Below, one piece after another: positions 18,545 to 27,259 of a stretch of DNA of 64,000 nucleotides. The stretch is from the NCBI RefSeq assembly GCF_036174265.1, contig NZ_CP108055.1:8122001-8186000 (forward strand), given 5' to 3'. Every line of letters begins with the position of its first letter. Positions within the stretch are counted from its first letter, which is position 1. Under the pieces are notes generated by a model. The model was not told the DNA's origin and did not search any database. It saw only the letters and a list, made by a program, of their open reading frames with translations. The position numbers and the translations under genes were made by a program. Source of the stretch: Streptomyces sp. NBC_00285 (GTDB taxonomy: Bacteria; Actinomycetota; Actinomycetes; Streptomycetales; Streptomycetaceae).

Positions 18545-19414
18545 TCACCGTTCGAGCAGCCGCCTGCGGGCCTCCTCCACGTCGAAGTCCGCCTCCGGGT
18601 AGCGCGGGTCCAGCTCCGACAGGTGTTCCAGCAGAAGACGGCTGACCGCCCAGTCGCGGTACCACTTGCGGTCGGCGGGAACCAGGTGCCAGGGGGCGTG
18701 CGGTGTCGAGCAGCGCTCCAGGGCGGTCTCGTAGGCCTGCTGGTAGGCGGGCCACAGGGCGCGCTCGTCGATGTCCGAGACGTGGAACTTCCAGTGCTTG
18801 TCCGGGCGGTCCAGGCGCTTGAGGAGACGCTCGCGCTGTTCGTCGTACGAGATGTGCAGGAAGCACTTGATGACGGTGACGCCGTCGTCGGTGAGGGACT
18901 TCTCGAACCGGTTGATCTCGTCGTAGCGGCGCTCGATCTCGGCGGGCGGGGCGAGTGCGCGGACCCGGGCGATGAGGACGTCCTCGTAGTGCGAGCGGTC
19001 GAAGATGCCCAGCTCGCCGGCTTGCGGCAGGACCCTCTTGATGCGCCACAGGAAGGGGTGTTCGAGTTCCTTGGGCGTGGGTGCCTTGAAGGCGTGGATG
19101 CGGCAGCCGGACGGGTTGAACAGGCCGATGACGTGCTTGACCGTGCCGCCCTTGCCGCTGGTGTCCATGCCCTGCAGCACCAGCAGGATCCGGCGCCGGT
19201 CGCCCGCCGTGCTCGCCGCCCACAGGCGTTCCTGGAGGTCGGCCAGCGGGGAGGCCAGGGTGGACATCGCGGCCCGGCCCGCCTGCTTGTCACGGGGACC
19301 GGCCGGGGTGTCCCGGGCGTCGTACGCGGACAGGTCCACCGGCTTGCCGCCCGGCACGCGCAACACCTCGCGCAGAGCGGTCTCCTCGCGGGCCTTCGAG
19401 CCCTTCTTCGCCAT
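18545..19414 (-). CDS. ppk2: Polyphosphate kinase 2 family protein
   Basis: The ATG giving MAKKGSKAREE has a GAAGGGG site. The 289-residue protein has the PPK2 Walker A motif GMDTSGKGG and the Walker B-like block IFDRSHYEDVLIARV, with the lid segment KRLDRPDKHWKF. PPK2 enzymes transfer phosphate between polyphosphate and nucleotides; the length of one domain and the sequence resemble class I or III members, but the preferred nucleotide cannot be told. It is cytoplasmic. The downstream neighbour is the FAD-Rieske gene; the upstream neighbour is the PhoX phosphatase, so two phosphate-related genes are adjacent. Confidence 0.9.
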   Translation of the reverse strand: MAKKGSKAREETALREVLRVPGGKPVDLSAYDARDTPAGPRDKQAGRAAMSTLASPLADLQERLWAASTAGDRRRILLVLQGMDTSGKGGTVKHVIGLFNPSGCRIHAFKAPTPKELEHPFLWRIKRVLPQAGELGIFDRSHYEDVLIARVRALAPPAEIERRYDEINRFEKSLTDDGVTVIKCFLHISYDEQRERLLKRLDRPDKHWKFHVSDIDERALWPAYQQAYETALERCSTPHAPWHLVPADRKWYRDWAVSRLLLEHLSELDPRYPEADFDVEEARRRLLER

Positions 19415-19494
19415 GGGGCACCCCTTCAGGGCCGGGTCCGGTCCCTCGATCCTGCGCCGGGGGACCGGGGCGCGCCAGCCGTCGCGGAGGGCGG

Positions 19495-20862
19495 CTACCT
19501 GCGCCAGGGCCCCGTCACTGCGAAGGTCGTCCCGGGCGTGTAGCAGTTGACGTACATCGTCTGCCCGTCCGGGGAGAAGGTGACGCCCGCGAACTCGCCC
19601 CACTCCGGGGCGTCCGGCGTCCCGATGTTCTGCCTGCCGCGGGCCATCGCGTAGACCTCGCCGTGCCTCGTCACGCCGTAGACGTGCTGGGCGCCGCTGC
19701 CGTCCTCGCACACCATCAGGCCGCCGCTGGGGGCGAGGCAGATGTTGTCGGGGGACTCGCCGGGCAGCTGGATGTCGGTGTCCGGGCCGAAGACGATCAC
19801 CAGGGTCAGCCGGCGCGCCGACGGGTCGTAGCGCCAGATCTGCCCGAAGTGGTCGGCGGCCGAACCCTCGGCGCTGTGCGCGAACGAGGAGACGAAGTAG
19901 ACGCTCTTCCCGCCCCAGTAGCAGCCCTCCAGCTTCTGGGCGTGCGTGATGCCCTTCGGGCCGAAGTCCTGGAGCCGGACGGGGGTTTCGGTGGCCAGCG
20001 GGTCCGGTACGTCGACCCACTCGATGCCCTCGAAGCAGGCACCGGTCTCCTGGATCGCGGACAGGTCCGGCACGCCGGGCACCCGCATCGCCTGGAGCCG
20101 GCCGCCCGCGCGCAGTGAACCGAGGCCGCCCTCGGGCCTGTTGGGCAGGAAGCGGTAGAAGAGGCCGAAGGGCTTGAGGAAGGCGTCCTCGGTCTCGTAG
20201 ACGATGCCGCGCTTCGGGTCGATCGCGATCGCCTCGTGCTGGAAGCGGCCCATCGCGGTCAGCGGTACGGCCCCCGAGCGGTGCGGGTCGACCGGGTCGA
20301 CCTCGAAGATGAAGCCGTGGTCCTTGGTGTAGCCGTTGGTGCCGGCCCTGTCCTCGGTCTCCTCGCAGGTCAGCCAGGTGCCCCAAGGGGTGGGCCCACC
20401 CGCGCAGTTGACTGCCGTACCGGCGATGGCGACGCGCTCCGACAGCACGTTGTTGTGGCTGTCCAGCGTGAGAGCCGTACAGCCGCCCTTGCCCGCCGGG
20501 TCGTAGGTGAGGCCCTTGACCGTCGGCACCTGGATGGCCGCGGTGACACGGTTCTCGTGGTTGCGGACCAGGTGGACCCGGCCGTGTCTGCCGGGCAGAG
20601 CGGTCATGCCGTCGTGGTTGGAGGGGACCTTGCCCTCGCCGGAGCGGAGCTGGTCGCCCTCGCGGGAGAGGACCTTGTAGCGGAAGCCCTTCGGCAGGTC
20701 CAGCAGGCCCTTCGGGTCGGGGACGAGGGGGCCGTAGCCGGTGTGGCCGACGGACTGGGCGGCGGCGGTGCCGGCGAAGAGTTCGGAGAGGGCGCCGGTG
20801 AAGGCGATGCCGGCGCCTACGGCGGCCGAGCGGGAGAGGACCTGACGTCGTGTCGCGGACAT
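19495..20862 (-). CDS. PhoX-type (DUF839) secreted alkaline phosphatase-like protein
   Basis: 455 residues. The N-terminus (MSATRRQVLSRSAAVGAGIA) is a twin-arginine signal, so the folded protein is exported by Tat. The rest is the DUF839/PhoX beta-propeller, with HDGMTALPGR, LVRNHENR, GGPTPWGTWLTCEETEDRAG and a C-terminal FSPDGQTMYVNCYTPGTTFA. PhoX enzymes are calcium- and iron-dependent phosphatases. A structural Ca site is likely at the Glu-rich ETED region. Whether this paralogue is catalytic or a related propeller protein is not settled by sequence. The PHO box of Streptomyces was not identified upstream. Confidence 0.85.
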   Translation of the reverse strand: MSATRRQVLSRSAAVGAGIAFTGALSELFAGTAAAQSVGHTGYGPLVPDPKGLLDLPKGFRYKVLSREGDQLRSGEGKVPSNHDGMTALPGRHGRVHLVRNHENRVTAAIQVPTVKGLTYDPAGKGGCTALTLDSHNNVLSERVAIAGTAVNCAGGPTPWGTWLTCEETEDRAGTNGYTKDHGFIFEVDPVDPHRSGAVPLTAMGRFQHEAIAIDPKRGIVYETEDAFLKPFGLFYRFLPNRPEGGLGSLRAGGRLQAMRVPGVPDLSAIQETGACFEGIEWVDVPDPLATETPVRLQDFGPKGITHAQKLEGCYWGGKSVYFVSSFAHSAEGSAADHFGQIWRYDPSARRLTLVIVFGPDTDIQLPGESPDNICLAPSGGLMVCEDGSGAQHVYGVTRHGEVYAMARGRQNIGTPDAPEWGEFAGVTFSPDGQTMYVNCYTPGTTFAVTGPWRR

Positions 20863-20992
20863 TGCGAAGCAACCTTCCTGCTGGCGGACAGGACTGTGAC
20901 CCCGCTGTGTCTATCACCTGGGTCGGACTCCGTGAACCACGCGCGTAGCGTGTCCCCTCCCGTCTCCCCTGTCACCGCTCCGTCTCCTCGTG

Positions 20993-21769
20993 TCACTTTT
21001 CGGCCGGATGCTCCTGCGCCCGCTCCAGGAACCGCAGGAGCTCCACCGGGAAGGGCAGGACGAGTGTCGAGTTCTTCTCGGCGGCCACCGCCACGATCGT
21101 CTGGAGCAGCCTGAGTTGGAGTGCGGCGGGTTGCTCGGACATCTCCGCGGCGGCCGCGGCGAGTTTCTTCGAGGCCTGGAGTTCGGCGTCCGCGTTGATG
21201 ATCCGGGCGCGCCGCTCGCGGTCGGCCTCGGCCTGGCGGGCCATGGAGCGTTTCATCGTGTCGGGCAGGGACACGTCCTTGATCTCCACACGGTCCACCT
21301 GGACACCCCAGCCGACGGCCGGGCTGTCGATCATCAGCTCCAGGCCCTCGTTGAGCTTCTCCCGGTTGGACAGCAGGTCGTCCAGCTCGCTCTTGCCGAT
21401 GATGGAGCGCAGCGAGGTCTGGGCCATCTGGGAGACGGCGAACTTGTAGTCCTCGACCTTGACGAGGGCGCTCGCCGCGTCGATGACCCGGAAGTAGACG
21501 ACCGCGTCCACGCGCACCGTCACGTTGTCCCGGGTGATGCCCTCCTGGGCCGGCACCGGCATCGTGACGATCTGCAGGTTCACCTTGTACAGCCGGTCGA
21601 CGAACGGCACGACCAGCGTGAATCCGGGCTCGCGCACCTCACCCGCGAGGCGTCCGAGGCGGAAGACCACCCCGTGCTCGTACTGCTTGACGACCCGGGC
21701 CGCCGCCGCGAGGTAGACGATCCCCGCGGAACCGGTCGCCGCGGCCGCCGCCAACAGTTCTGGGAGCAT
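20993..21769 (-). CDS. Slipin/stomatin-like SPFH (band 7) membrane protein
   Basis: 258 residues with one N-terminal membrane segment (AAAAATGSAGIVYLAAAARVV). The SPFH core follows (QYEHGVVFRLGRLAGEVREP, then EGITRDNVTVRVDAVVYFRV), with a helical tail rich in Ala, Glu and Arg. Stomatin-family proteins oligomerise at the inner membrane and organise microdomains. No NfeD partner gene is adjacent. The ATG has an AGGAGGTCG-type site. It reads in the same direction as the SulP gene but is 100 nt from it. Confidence 0.9.
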   Translation of the reverse strand: MLPELLAAAAATGSAGIVYLAAAARVVKQYEHGVVFRLGRLAGEVREPGFTLVVPFVDRLYKVNLQIVTMPVPAQEGITRDNVTVRVDAVVYFRVIDAASALVKVEDYKFAVSQMAQTSLRSIIGKSELDDLLSNREKLNEGLELMIDSPAVGWGVQVDRVEIKDVSLPDTMKRSMARQAEADRERRARIINADAELQASKKLAAAAAEMSEQPAALQLRLLQTIVAVAAEKNSTLVLPFPVELLRFLERAQEHPAEK

Positions 21770-21869
21770 CGCGACCTCCTCGTCGAGAGGTGCCTATGTC
21801 TGCTCCTGCAACGATATGCCCGGTGCCTGGTCCGGGGCCACGATCGGCTCCGGACCAGACGGGCGCGGG

Positions 21870-23360
21870 CTACGGGGCGGTAGCCCGCGCTGGCTCCGGC
21901 TCGGTGACCCGGACCGGTTCCGTGCCGACCGAGCTGTGTCGCTCGGCCCAGTTCTCGAGCGCCGTACGGCAGGCGTGGTCCAGGTGGTGCAGGCCGGACA
22001 GGTCCAGCTCCACGGGCCGGTCCTGGGGCAGCGACTCCAGGCTGTCGAGGATCTTCGGCAGCCTGAGGAAGGTCGCGTTGCCCGACAGGTGGGCCTGGAT
22101 GGGGCCGGCGCCCTTGTCGACGATCTCCAGCTTGAGGTGCGAGGCCTCCCAGGCGGTCTTGGCGACGGACAGCGCCAGACCGATCAGCACGCCCTCGAAC
22201 ATGTTCACCGCGACGATCGAGACGGCCGTGACCACCAGGATCAGTGCCTCACCGCGGTGACCGCGCCACAGCGACACGATCTCCCGGAACGGGATCAGCT
22301 TGAAGCCCGCGTGGACCAGGATGCCGGCGAGCGCGGGCAGCGGGATCAGGGCGAGGGTCGACGGCAGCAGGGCCGCGAACAGCAGCAGCCATACGCCGTG
22401 CAGGACCCGGGACGCCTTGGTCCGCGCGCCTGCCTGGACGTTGGCGGAGCTGCGCACGATGACCGCGGTCATGGGCAGGGCGCCGAGCGCGCCGCAGACC
22501 GCGTTGCCCGCGCCCTGGGCCATGAGCTCCTTGTCGTACTCGGTGCGCGGACCGTCGTGCAGCCGGTCCACGGCGGCGGCGCTGAACAGGCTCTCGGCGG
22601 ACGCGATCAGGGTGAACGCGAGGATGGTGCCGAAGATCGCCGGGTTGGCCAGCTCGCCGAACGCCTCGGTGCCGGGCGGCTGGACGGAGTCCAGCAGGCC
22701 GTTCACCTCGACGGTGGCGATCGACAGTCCGAAGACCTGGGTGATGGCGGTGGCCAGGAGGACCGCGGCGAGCGCGCCCGGCACGGTCTGCACCTTCTTG
22801 GGCAGCTTCTTCCACAGCACCAGCACCGCGACGGTGCCCGCGCCGACGGCCAGCGAGGCGAGCGCGGTGGTGCTGCCGAGCGCGTCGATGGCGGCACCGG
22901 GCAGCCCCAGCACCTTGTCGATGCCGGTGGTGGGCGCCTTCAGTCCGGCCGCGGAGTACAGCTGTCCGGCTATGAGCACGAGGCCGATACCGGCCAGCAT
23001 GCCCTCGACGACGGAGACGGATATCGCCCGGAACCAGCGCCCCAGCTTCAGGGCGCCCATGGCGAGCTGGATCAGACCGGCGCTCAGCACGATGACACCG
23101 AGCGCGGGCAGCCCGAACTCGTCGACCGCCTCGAAGACGAGGACTGTCAGACCGGCGGCAGGGCCGGAGACCTGGAGGCTGCTGCCCCGCAGGAAACCGG
23201 TGACCAGACCGCCGACGATGCCGGTGACGAGCCCGAGTTCCGCGGGGACGCCGGAGGCGACGGCCACGCCCACGCAGAGCGGGAGCGCGACCAGGAAGAC
23301 GACCAGGGACGCGGCGAAGTCCTGCCGCAGGTGAGGGTATTTGGTCATCATGGCGATCAC
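21870..23360 (-). CDS. SulP family anion transporter with STAS domain
   Basis: 496 residues with about 10 to 12 hydrophobic segments and a C-terminal STAS domain (VELDLSGLHHLDHACRTALE). SulP proteins move sulfate, bicarbonate or similar anions. I chose the GTG that overlaps the carbonic anhydrase stop as GTGA, with GAGGG just upstream; an in-frame ATG three codons later is possible. The overlap implies translational coupling to the carbonic anhydrase, which makes bicarbonate or a bicarbonate-coupled anion the most likely substrate. That is inference. Confidence 0.9.
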   Translation of the reverse strand: MIAMMTKYPHLRQDFAASLVVFLVALPLCVGVAVASGVPAELGLVTGIVGGLVTGFLRGSSLQVSGPAAGLTVLVFEAVDEFGLPALGVIVLSAGLIQLAMGALKLGRWFRAISVSVVEGMLAGIGLVLIAGQLYSAAGLKAPTTGIDKVLGLPGAAIDALGSTTALASLAVGAGTVAVLVLWKKLPKKVQTVPGALAAVLLATAITQVFGLSIATVEVNGLLDSVQPPGTEAFGELANPAIFGTILAFTLIASAESLFSAAAVDRLHDGPRTEYDKELMAQGAGNAVCGALGALPMTAVIVRSSANVQAGARTKASRVLHGVWLLLFAALLPSTLALIPLPALAGILVHAGFKLIPFREIVSLWRGHRGEALILVVTAVSIVAVNMFEGVLIGLALSVAKTAWEASHLKLEIVDKGAGPIQAHLSGNATFLRLPKILDSLESLPQDRPVELDLSGLHHLDHACRTALENWAERHSSVGTEPVRVTEPEPARATAP

Positions 23361-23935
23361 AGACCCTCGAACGCGTCGGTCTCGGCGCGGTGGACGCGCA
23401 CCGCGCCCGTGTGCACCTCGTAGTACCAGGCGTGCAGGGTCAGTTGGTCCTCGGCCAGCTTCTTGTCGATGAAGGGGTACGACCGCAGACGGAGCACCTG
23501 GGCCAGGACGTGGCTCTGCACGCCCTCGGTGACGCACGGGTCCTCCGGCGCGCCCGCGGGACGCGGGGTGGCGTTGGTGAGCCAGTCGCGCACAGCCGGT
23601 ACGGCATCCAGGTCGTCGCCGCGGACCAGGGCGCCGACGGCGCCGCAGTGGGAGTGCCCGCAGACCACGATGTCGCGGATGCCCAGTACCTCCACGGCGT
23701 ACTCGATGGTGGCGGCCTCGCTGGTGGGGTGCACGGAGGCGTACGGGGGGACGATGCTGCCCGCGGTGCGCAGCTCGAAGAGCTCGCCCGGGCGGGCGCC
23801 CGTGATCAGGGCCGGGACGACCCTGGAATCCGAGCAGGTGATGAACAGAACCTGGGGGGACTGGCCTTCGGCCAGCTTGGCGAACTCCTCAGGGCGCTGT
23901 CCGAACGTACGGGCGTTGTCGATGAGGGGCTGCAT
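23357..23935 (-). CDS. Beta-carbonic anhydrase
   Basis: 192 residues with zinc ligands in CSDSRV (Cys, and the Asp-Arg dyad) and GHSHCGAV (His and Cys). It interconverts CO2 and bicarbonate in the cytoplasm. The ATG has a GGAGGAGT site; longer in-frame starts lack support. The stop overlaps the start of the SulP transporter gene by GTGA, so the pair forms an operon with transport and hydration linked. Confidence 0.95.
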   Translation of the reverse strand: MQPLIDNARTFGQRPEEFAKLAEGQSPQVLFITCSDSRVVPALITGARPGELFELRTAGSIVPPYASVHPTSEAATIEYAVEVLGIRDIVVCGHSHCGAVGALVRGDDLDAVPAVRDWLTNATPRPAGAPEDPCVTEGVQSHVLAQVLRLRSYPFIDKKLAEDQLTLHAWYYEVHTGAVRVHRAETDAFEGL

Positions 23936-24047
23936 GGGGGGACTCCTCCTGGCGCGCCGAGCGGCGCGTCGGACGTGCCCGGCGCGCCACATGCGCGTCG
24001 GGCTTACATGACAGGTGGGGGAACAGAGGTGGGGGACTGCTCTGCTG

Positions 24048-24443
24048 TCAGCAGCGGAAGACCTGAAGTGCCGCCGGGGTATGGGCTGTCGAGGGTCTGG
24101 ACAGCGTGAACCCGCCGGACGTGACCTGGTTCGTGCCGGTGGCCGCCGGTTCCTGGACCGACAGCGGGCGCTCGGGCCCCTCAGGGGCGAAACCGATGGC
24201 GCGGTGCCGGTCGCGGGTGCGCAGGGGACCGGTCGGATCCCCCGCGGGGTTGCAGTGGCGCTTCGAGGCGGCTTCGGCGCGCAGTGCCTTGCCGGACAGC
24301 TTGGTTCCGGTCTGAGCTTTGGCCTCAGCTTGACGGCCTGTGTGCGCGGATGCGAAGGACTCGGTCGGTGCGAAGAACGGGAGGGCGAGCAGGACGGTGG
24401 CGAGGATGGTCAGCACGGTCCGTGCCGTCGCACCTCGGAACAT
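24048..24443 (-). CDS. Secreted protein of unknown function (131 aa)
   Basis: The ATG has a GGGAGGGGGA site. A signal peptide (VLTILATVLLALPFFAP) probably ends near SFASA. The mature part of about 100 residues is basic and low in hydrophobics, with Cys only in KRHCNPAGDP and as the last residue (FRC), which could form one disulfide. The block RDRHRAIGFAPEGPERPL may be its conserved core. I recognise it as a type found in other Streptomyces but know no function. Confidence 0.75.
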   Translation of the reverse strand: MFRGATARTVLTILATVLLALPFFAPTESFASAHTGRQAEAKAQTGTKLSGKALRAEAASKRHCNPAGDPTGPLRTRDRHRAIGFAPEGPERPLSVQEPAATGTNQVTSGGFTLSRPSTAHTPAALQVFRC

Positions 24444-24467
24444 ACGTCCCCCTCCCTGCAGTTCTCA

Positions 24468-24505
24468 CTTCTAGGTCTGACCAACCACTGGTCAATGACT
24501 GGTCA
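24468..24505 (-). promoter_or_regulatory. Promoter with repeated TGGTCA half-sites
   Basis: On the minus strand TTGACC, a 16-nt spacer and TAGAAG form a vegetative-type promoter for the secreted protein gene 25 nt downstream. Overlapping it are TGACCA at 24478 and TGGTCA at 24489 and 24500, the last two 11 nt apart within the direct repeat ACTGGTCAA. A regulator could bind here. The DasR-site core (TGGTCTAGACCA) is not matched. Confidence 0.4.
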
Positions 24506-24637
24506 AGAAACACCTTAGCTCGGCAAAGTTGTTTGCAGGGTTAACTTAACGTTTCGAGCTGAAGAGAGGCTGAAGCGCGGCGGGTGTCTGGCGCGAACCG
24601 ACTCTTGATCTTGTGGAGTTGGCGCGCTAGAAGGGCC

Positions 24638-25747
24638 TCAGGCGCCCTCGACCAGGCCCTTCGCGTCGCGGGCCAGCGCGGTGAGCCGGGATATCGCACG
24701 GAAGTACTTCTTGCGGTAACCGCCGTTCAGCATCTCCTCGCTGAACAGCCGGTCGAAGGGCATGCCGGAGGCCAGCACCGGCACCTCGCGGTCGTAGAGG
24801 CGGTCCGCGAGCACCACCAGCCGCAGTGCCGTCGACTGGTCCGGCACCGGCTGGACATCGGTGAGGCACACCGCCCTCAGCCCGTCGGTCAGGGCGCCGT
24901 ACCGGCTCGGGTGGACCCTGGCGAGGTGCGCCAGCAGGCCCGGGAAGTCGTCGAGCGAGGCGCCCTCGGTGGCGTACGCCACCTTCGTGACCTCCTCGTC
25001 GGCGAACGGCGCCGGCGCCTCGGGCAGACCGCGGTGGCGGTAGTCCTCGCCGTCGATGCGCAGGGGCCGGAAGTGCGCCGAGAGGCCCTGGATCTCGCGC
25101 AGGAAGTCGACGGCGGCGAACCGGCCCTCGCCGAGCTTGCCCGGCAGGGTGTTGGAGGTGGCGGCGAGCGCCACGCCCGCGTCGACCAGCTTGCCGAGCA
25201 GGCTGGAGACGAGGACGGTGTCTCCGGGGTCGTCCAGCTCGAACTCGTCGATGCAGACCAGGCGGTGGCCGGAGAGCGTCTGGACCGTCTTCTGGAAGCC
25301 GAGGGCGCCGACCAGGTTGGTCATCTCCACGAAGGTGCCGAAGGCCTTGAGGGACGGTTCGGCGGGGGTGGCGTGCCAGAGGGAGGCCAGCAGGTGGGTC
25401 TTGCCGACGCCGTAGCCGCCGTCCAGGTAGACGCCCCGGGGGCCGGCGGGGGCCTTGGCCCGCTCGCGGGGCCTGCCGAAGCCGAGGAAACCGCGCTTGC
25501 CGCCGCCCAGCGCGTGCGCGCCGCCGAGTCCCGCCGCAAAGCCCGCGAGGACCTGGACGGCCTCGGTCTGGCTGGGCTGGTTCGGGTCCGGGAGGTAGGT
25601 GTCGAACCGCACCGAGTCGAACCGCGGCGGCGGCACCATCTCGGCGACCAGCCGGTCCGCGGGGACGTGCGGCTCACGGTCGCACAGGGACGGCGGGGCG
25701 GTCTCGGCTATCGGGCCGAACCCGGACGCGGCGGGGGAAGTAGACAC
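24638..25747 (-). CDS. zapE: Cell division protein ZapE (AFG1-like ATPase)
   Basis: 369 residues. The Walker A motif is YLDGGYGVGKTHLLASLWH (about residues 125 to 145) and Walker B is LVCIDEFELDD, with LVSSLLGKL and VALAATSNT following as in AFG1/ZapE P-loop ATPases. In E. coli ZapE acts on the Z-ring; the role in Streptomyces is not established. The start is a GTG, 37 nt from the divergent reductase gene. The protein is cytoplasmic or peripheral at the membrane. Confidence 0.92.
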   Translation of the reverse strand: MSTSPAASGFGPIAETAPPSLCDREPHVPADRLVAEMVPPPRFDSVRFDTYLPDPNQPSQTEAVQVLAGFAAGLGGAHALGGGKRGFLGFGRPRERAKAPAGPRGVYLDGGYGVGKTHLLASLWHATPAEPSLKAFGTFVEMTNLVGALGFQKTVQTLSGHRLVCIDEFELDDPGDTVLVSSLLGKLVDAGVALAATSNTLPGKLGEGRFAAVDFLREIQGLSAHFRPLRIDGEDYRHRGLPEAPAPFADEEVTKVAYATEGASLDDFPGLLAHLARVHPSRYGALTDGLRAVCLTDVQPVPDQSTALRLVVLADRLYDREVPVLASGMPFDRLFSEEMLNGGYRKKYFRAISRLTALARDAKGLVEGA

Positions 25748-25784
25748 GGTTCACCATGCTAAGGGCCGTGCCACACTGCACGAC

Positions 25785-26582
25785 ATGCGACGCCTGTTCC
25801 CTGTGACCGACGAGACAGCGATCCGGAGCCCGGAGCCGGGGTCCGGTCATGACTGGAGTCTCGCCGAGCTGGCCACCGCCTACGCGTACCCCGAGCTCGG
25901 CCCCGGCCCCGGCACCCCCGAGGTCTGGCTGCGCGCCAACATGGTCTCCACGATCGACGGCGCCGCCCAGCACGACGGCCGTTCGCAGCCCATCTCCACC
26001 GCGACCGACATGCGGATCTTCGGGACGCTGCGGGCGCTGGCGGACGTGGTGATCGCCGGTGCGGAAACGGTACGCCAGGAGGGGTACCGGCCCGCACGCG
26101 TGCGTGACGAGTTCGCGGGGATGCGGGAGGCGGCCGGACAGGGCCCGGTTCCGGCGGTCGCGGTGATCACCGCGAGTCTGGACCTGGACTTCTCGCTCCC
26201 GCTGTACACCTCGCCCCTGGTGCCCACGCTGATCCTCACGGGCGCCGCGGCGGCCCCGGACCGGATCGCCGCGGCCGAGAAGGCGGGCGCGCGGGTGGTG
26301 ATCGCCGGGGACGGTGTCGGCGTGGACCCCGCCCGGGCCGTACGGGCGCTGGCCGAACTCGGGCACACCCGGCTGCTGACCGAGGGCGGCCCCCGGCTGC
26401 TGGGCCAGCTGGTGGCCGCCGGGGTGCTCGACGAGCTGTGTCTGACCCTGTCCCCGATGCTCACGGCGGGGGGCGCGCAGCGCATCGCCGGGGGGCCGTC
26501 GGTCGCGGTCCCGGCCCGGTTCGTACTGGACTCCCTGCTGGAGGAGGACGGGTTCCTCTTCAGCAGGTACCGCAGGGCGTGA
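25785..26582 (+). CDS. Pyrimidine reductase family protein (RibD C-terminal domain)
   Basis: The ATG giving MRRLFPVTD begins a 265-residue protein of the dihydrofolate reductase-like RibD C-terminal family. LRANMVSTIDGAAQHDGRSQ is the substrate-site block; DVVIAGAETVRQEGYRP, LLTEGGPRLLGQLVAAG and DELCLTLSPMLTAGG are the NADPH and core blocks. These reduce a 5-amino-6-ribosylamino-pyrimidine in riboflavin synthesis, but lone members without a deaminase domain, like this one, may act on other substrates. It is divergent from zapE. Confidence 0.85.
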   Translation: MRRLFPVTDETAIRSPEPGSGHDWSLAELATAYAYPELGPGPGTPEVWLRANMVSTIDGAAQHDGRSQPISTATDMRIFGTLRALADVVIAGAETVRQEGYRPARVRDEFAGMREAAGQGPVPAVAVITASLDLDFSLPLYTSPLVPTLILTGAAAAPDRIAAAEKAGARVVIAGDGVGVDPARAVRALAELGHTRLLTEGGPRLLGQLVAAGVLDELCLTLSPMLTAGGAQRIAGGPSVAVPARFVLDSLLEEDGFLFSRYRRA

Positions 26583-26742
26583 CTGTTCGGACGCGAGTTC
26601 GATCAGTACCGCTGGTGCCGACATCGACGGAATCTGTCGTTCCGGTTGGCTTCCGGCGGGCACACTGATTCCGGCAGTACCCGTGCGATCACGGGGCAGG
26701 ATGGTTTCCGCAGACCACAGCGCGCAGAGAAGGGGACGCCCG

Positions 26743-27216
26743 GTGTTCACAAGCGTTTTGATGATCGAGAAGGCCCTGACGTCCGCCGACGTGGAGTTCG
26801 TCACCACCTTGCACGGTGACGAGTCCGTCGCGTTCCATGTGCTGCTCCAGCCGCGCGGCGACCAGGCCGACCGGTTGCTGCGGGCCATCGACGACGTGGC
26901 GCTGGGCGAGCTGGACGAAGCGGTCCGGGAGCGCGAGACACCCGAGGGCGAGGCCGCGAAGGACGTCGGGCAGCAGGCACTGGAGGTGTCCCTCCAGGCA
27001 CTCAGAGTCTCCGGGAGCGCGGCGGAGGGGCGGCTCATCGAGGACCACCCGCTGGACGCGCTGAAGCGGCTGGTCGAGGAGATCGGCGCCGACGAGGTGA
27101 TCGTCCTGACCGACCCCCACTACGTGGAGGAGTTCTTCCACCGGGACTGGGCGTCCCGCGCACGTCACAAGGTGGGCGTCCCGGTGCTGAAGCTGTTCTC
27201 GCACAGCAAGGCATAG
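26743..27216 (+). CDS. Conserved actinobacterial protein (157 aa), unknown function
   Basis: The GTG has AAGGGGA upstream. The 157-residue protein looks like an alpha/beta domain. A helical middle (EAVRERETPEGEAAKDVGQQ) is followed by GADEVIVLTDPHYVEEFFHRDWASRA and KVGVPVLKLFSHSK, reminiscent of universal-stress-type folds. It has no signal peptide or Cys. It reads towards murC, whose start lies 43 nt after its stop. Some Streptomyces annotations give it an indole-glycerol-phosphate synthase name; nothing in the sequence supports that. Confidence 0.8.
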   Translation: MFTSVLMIEKALTSADVEFVTTLHGDESVAFHVLLQPRGDQADRLLRAIDDVALGELDEAVRERETPEGEAAKDVGQQALEVSLQALRVSGSAAEGRLIEDHPLDALKRLVEEIGADEVIVLTDPHYVEEFFHRDWASRARHKVGVPVLKLFSHSKA

Positions 27217-27259
27217 GCTGGCCCCGCATCCGTACCGCACCACTTGGGGAGACACACGC

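Noticed and set aside
16964..19543. 859-residue plus-strand frame opposite the Rieske and PPK2 genes
   Set aside because: Shadow of two well-supported minus-strand genes; no domain recognised.
24478..24505. DasR operator
   Set aside because: The TGGTCA half-sites lack the TCTAGA centre of the DasR consensus as I recall it.
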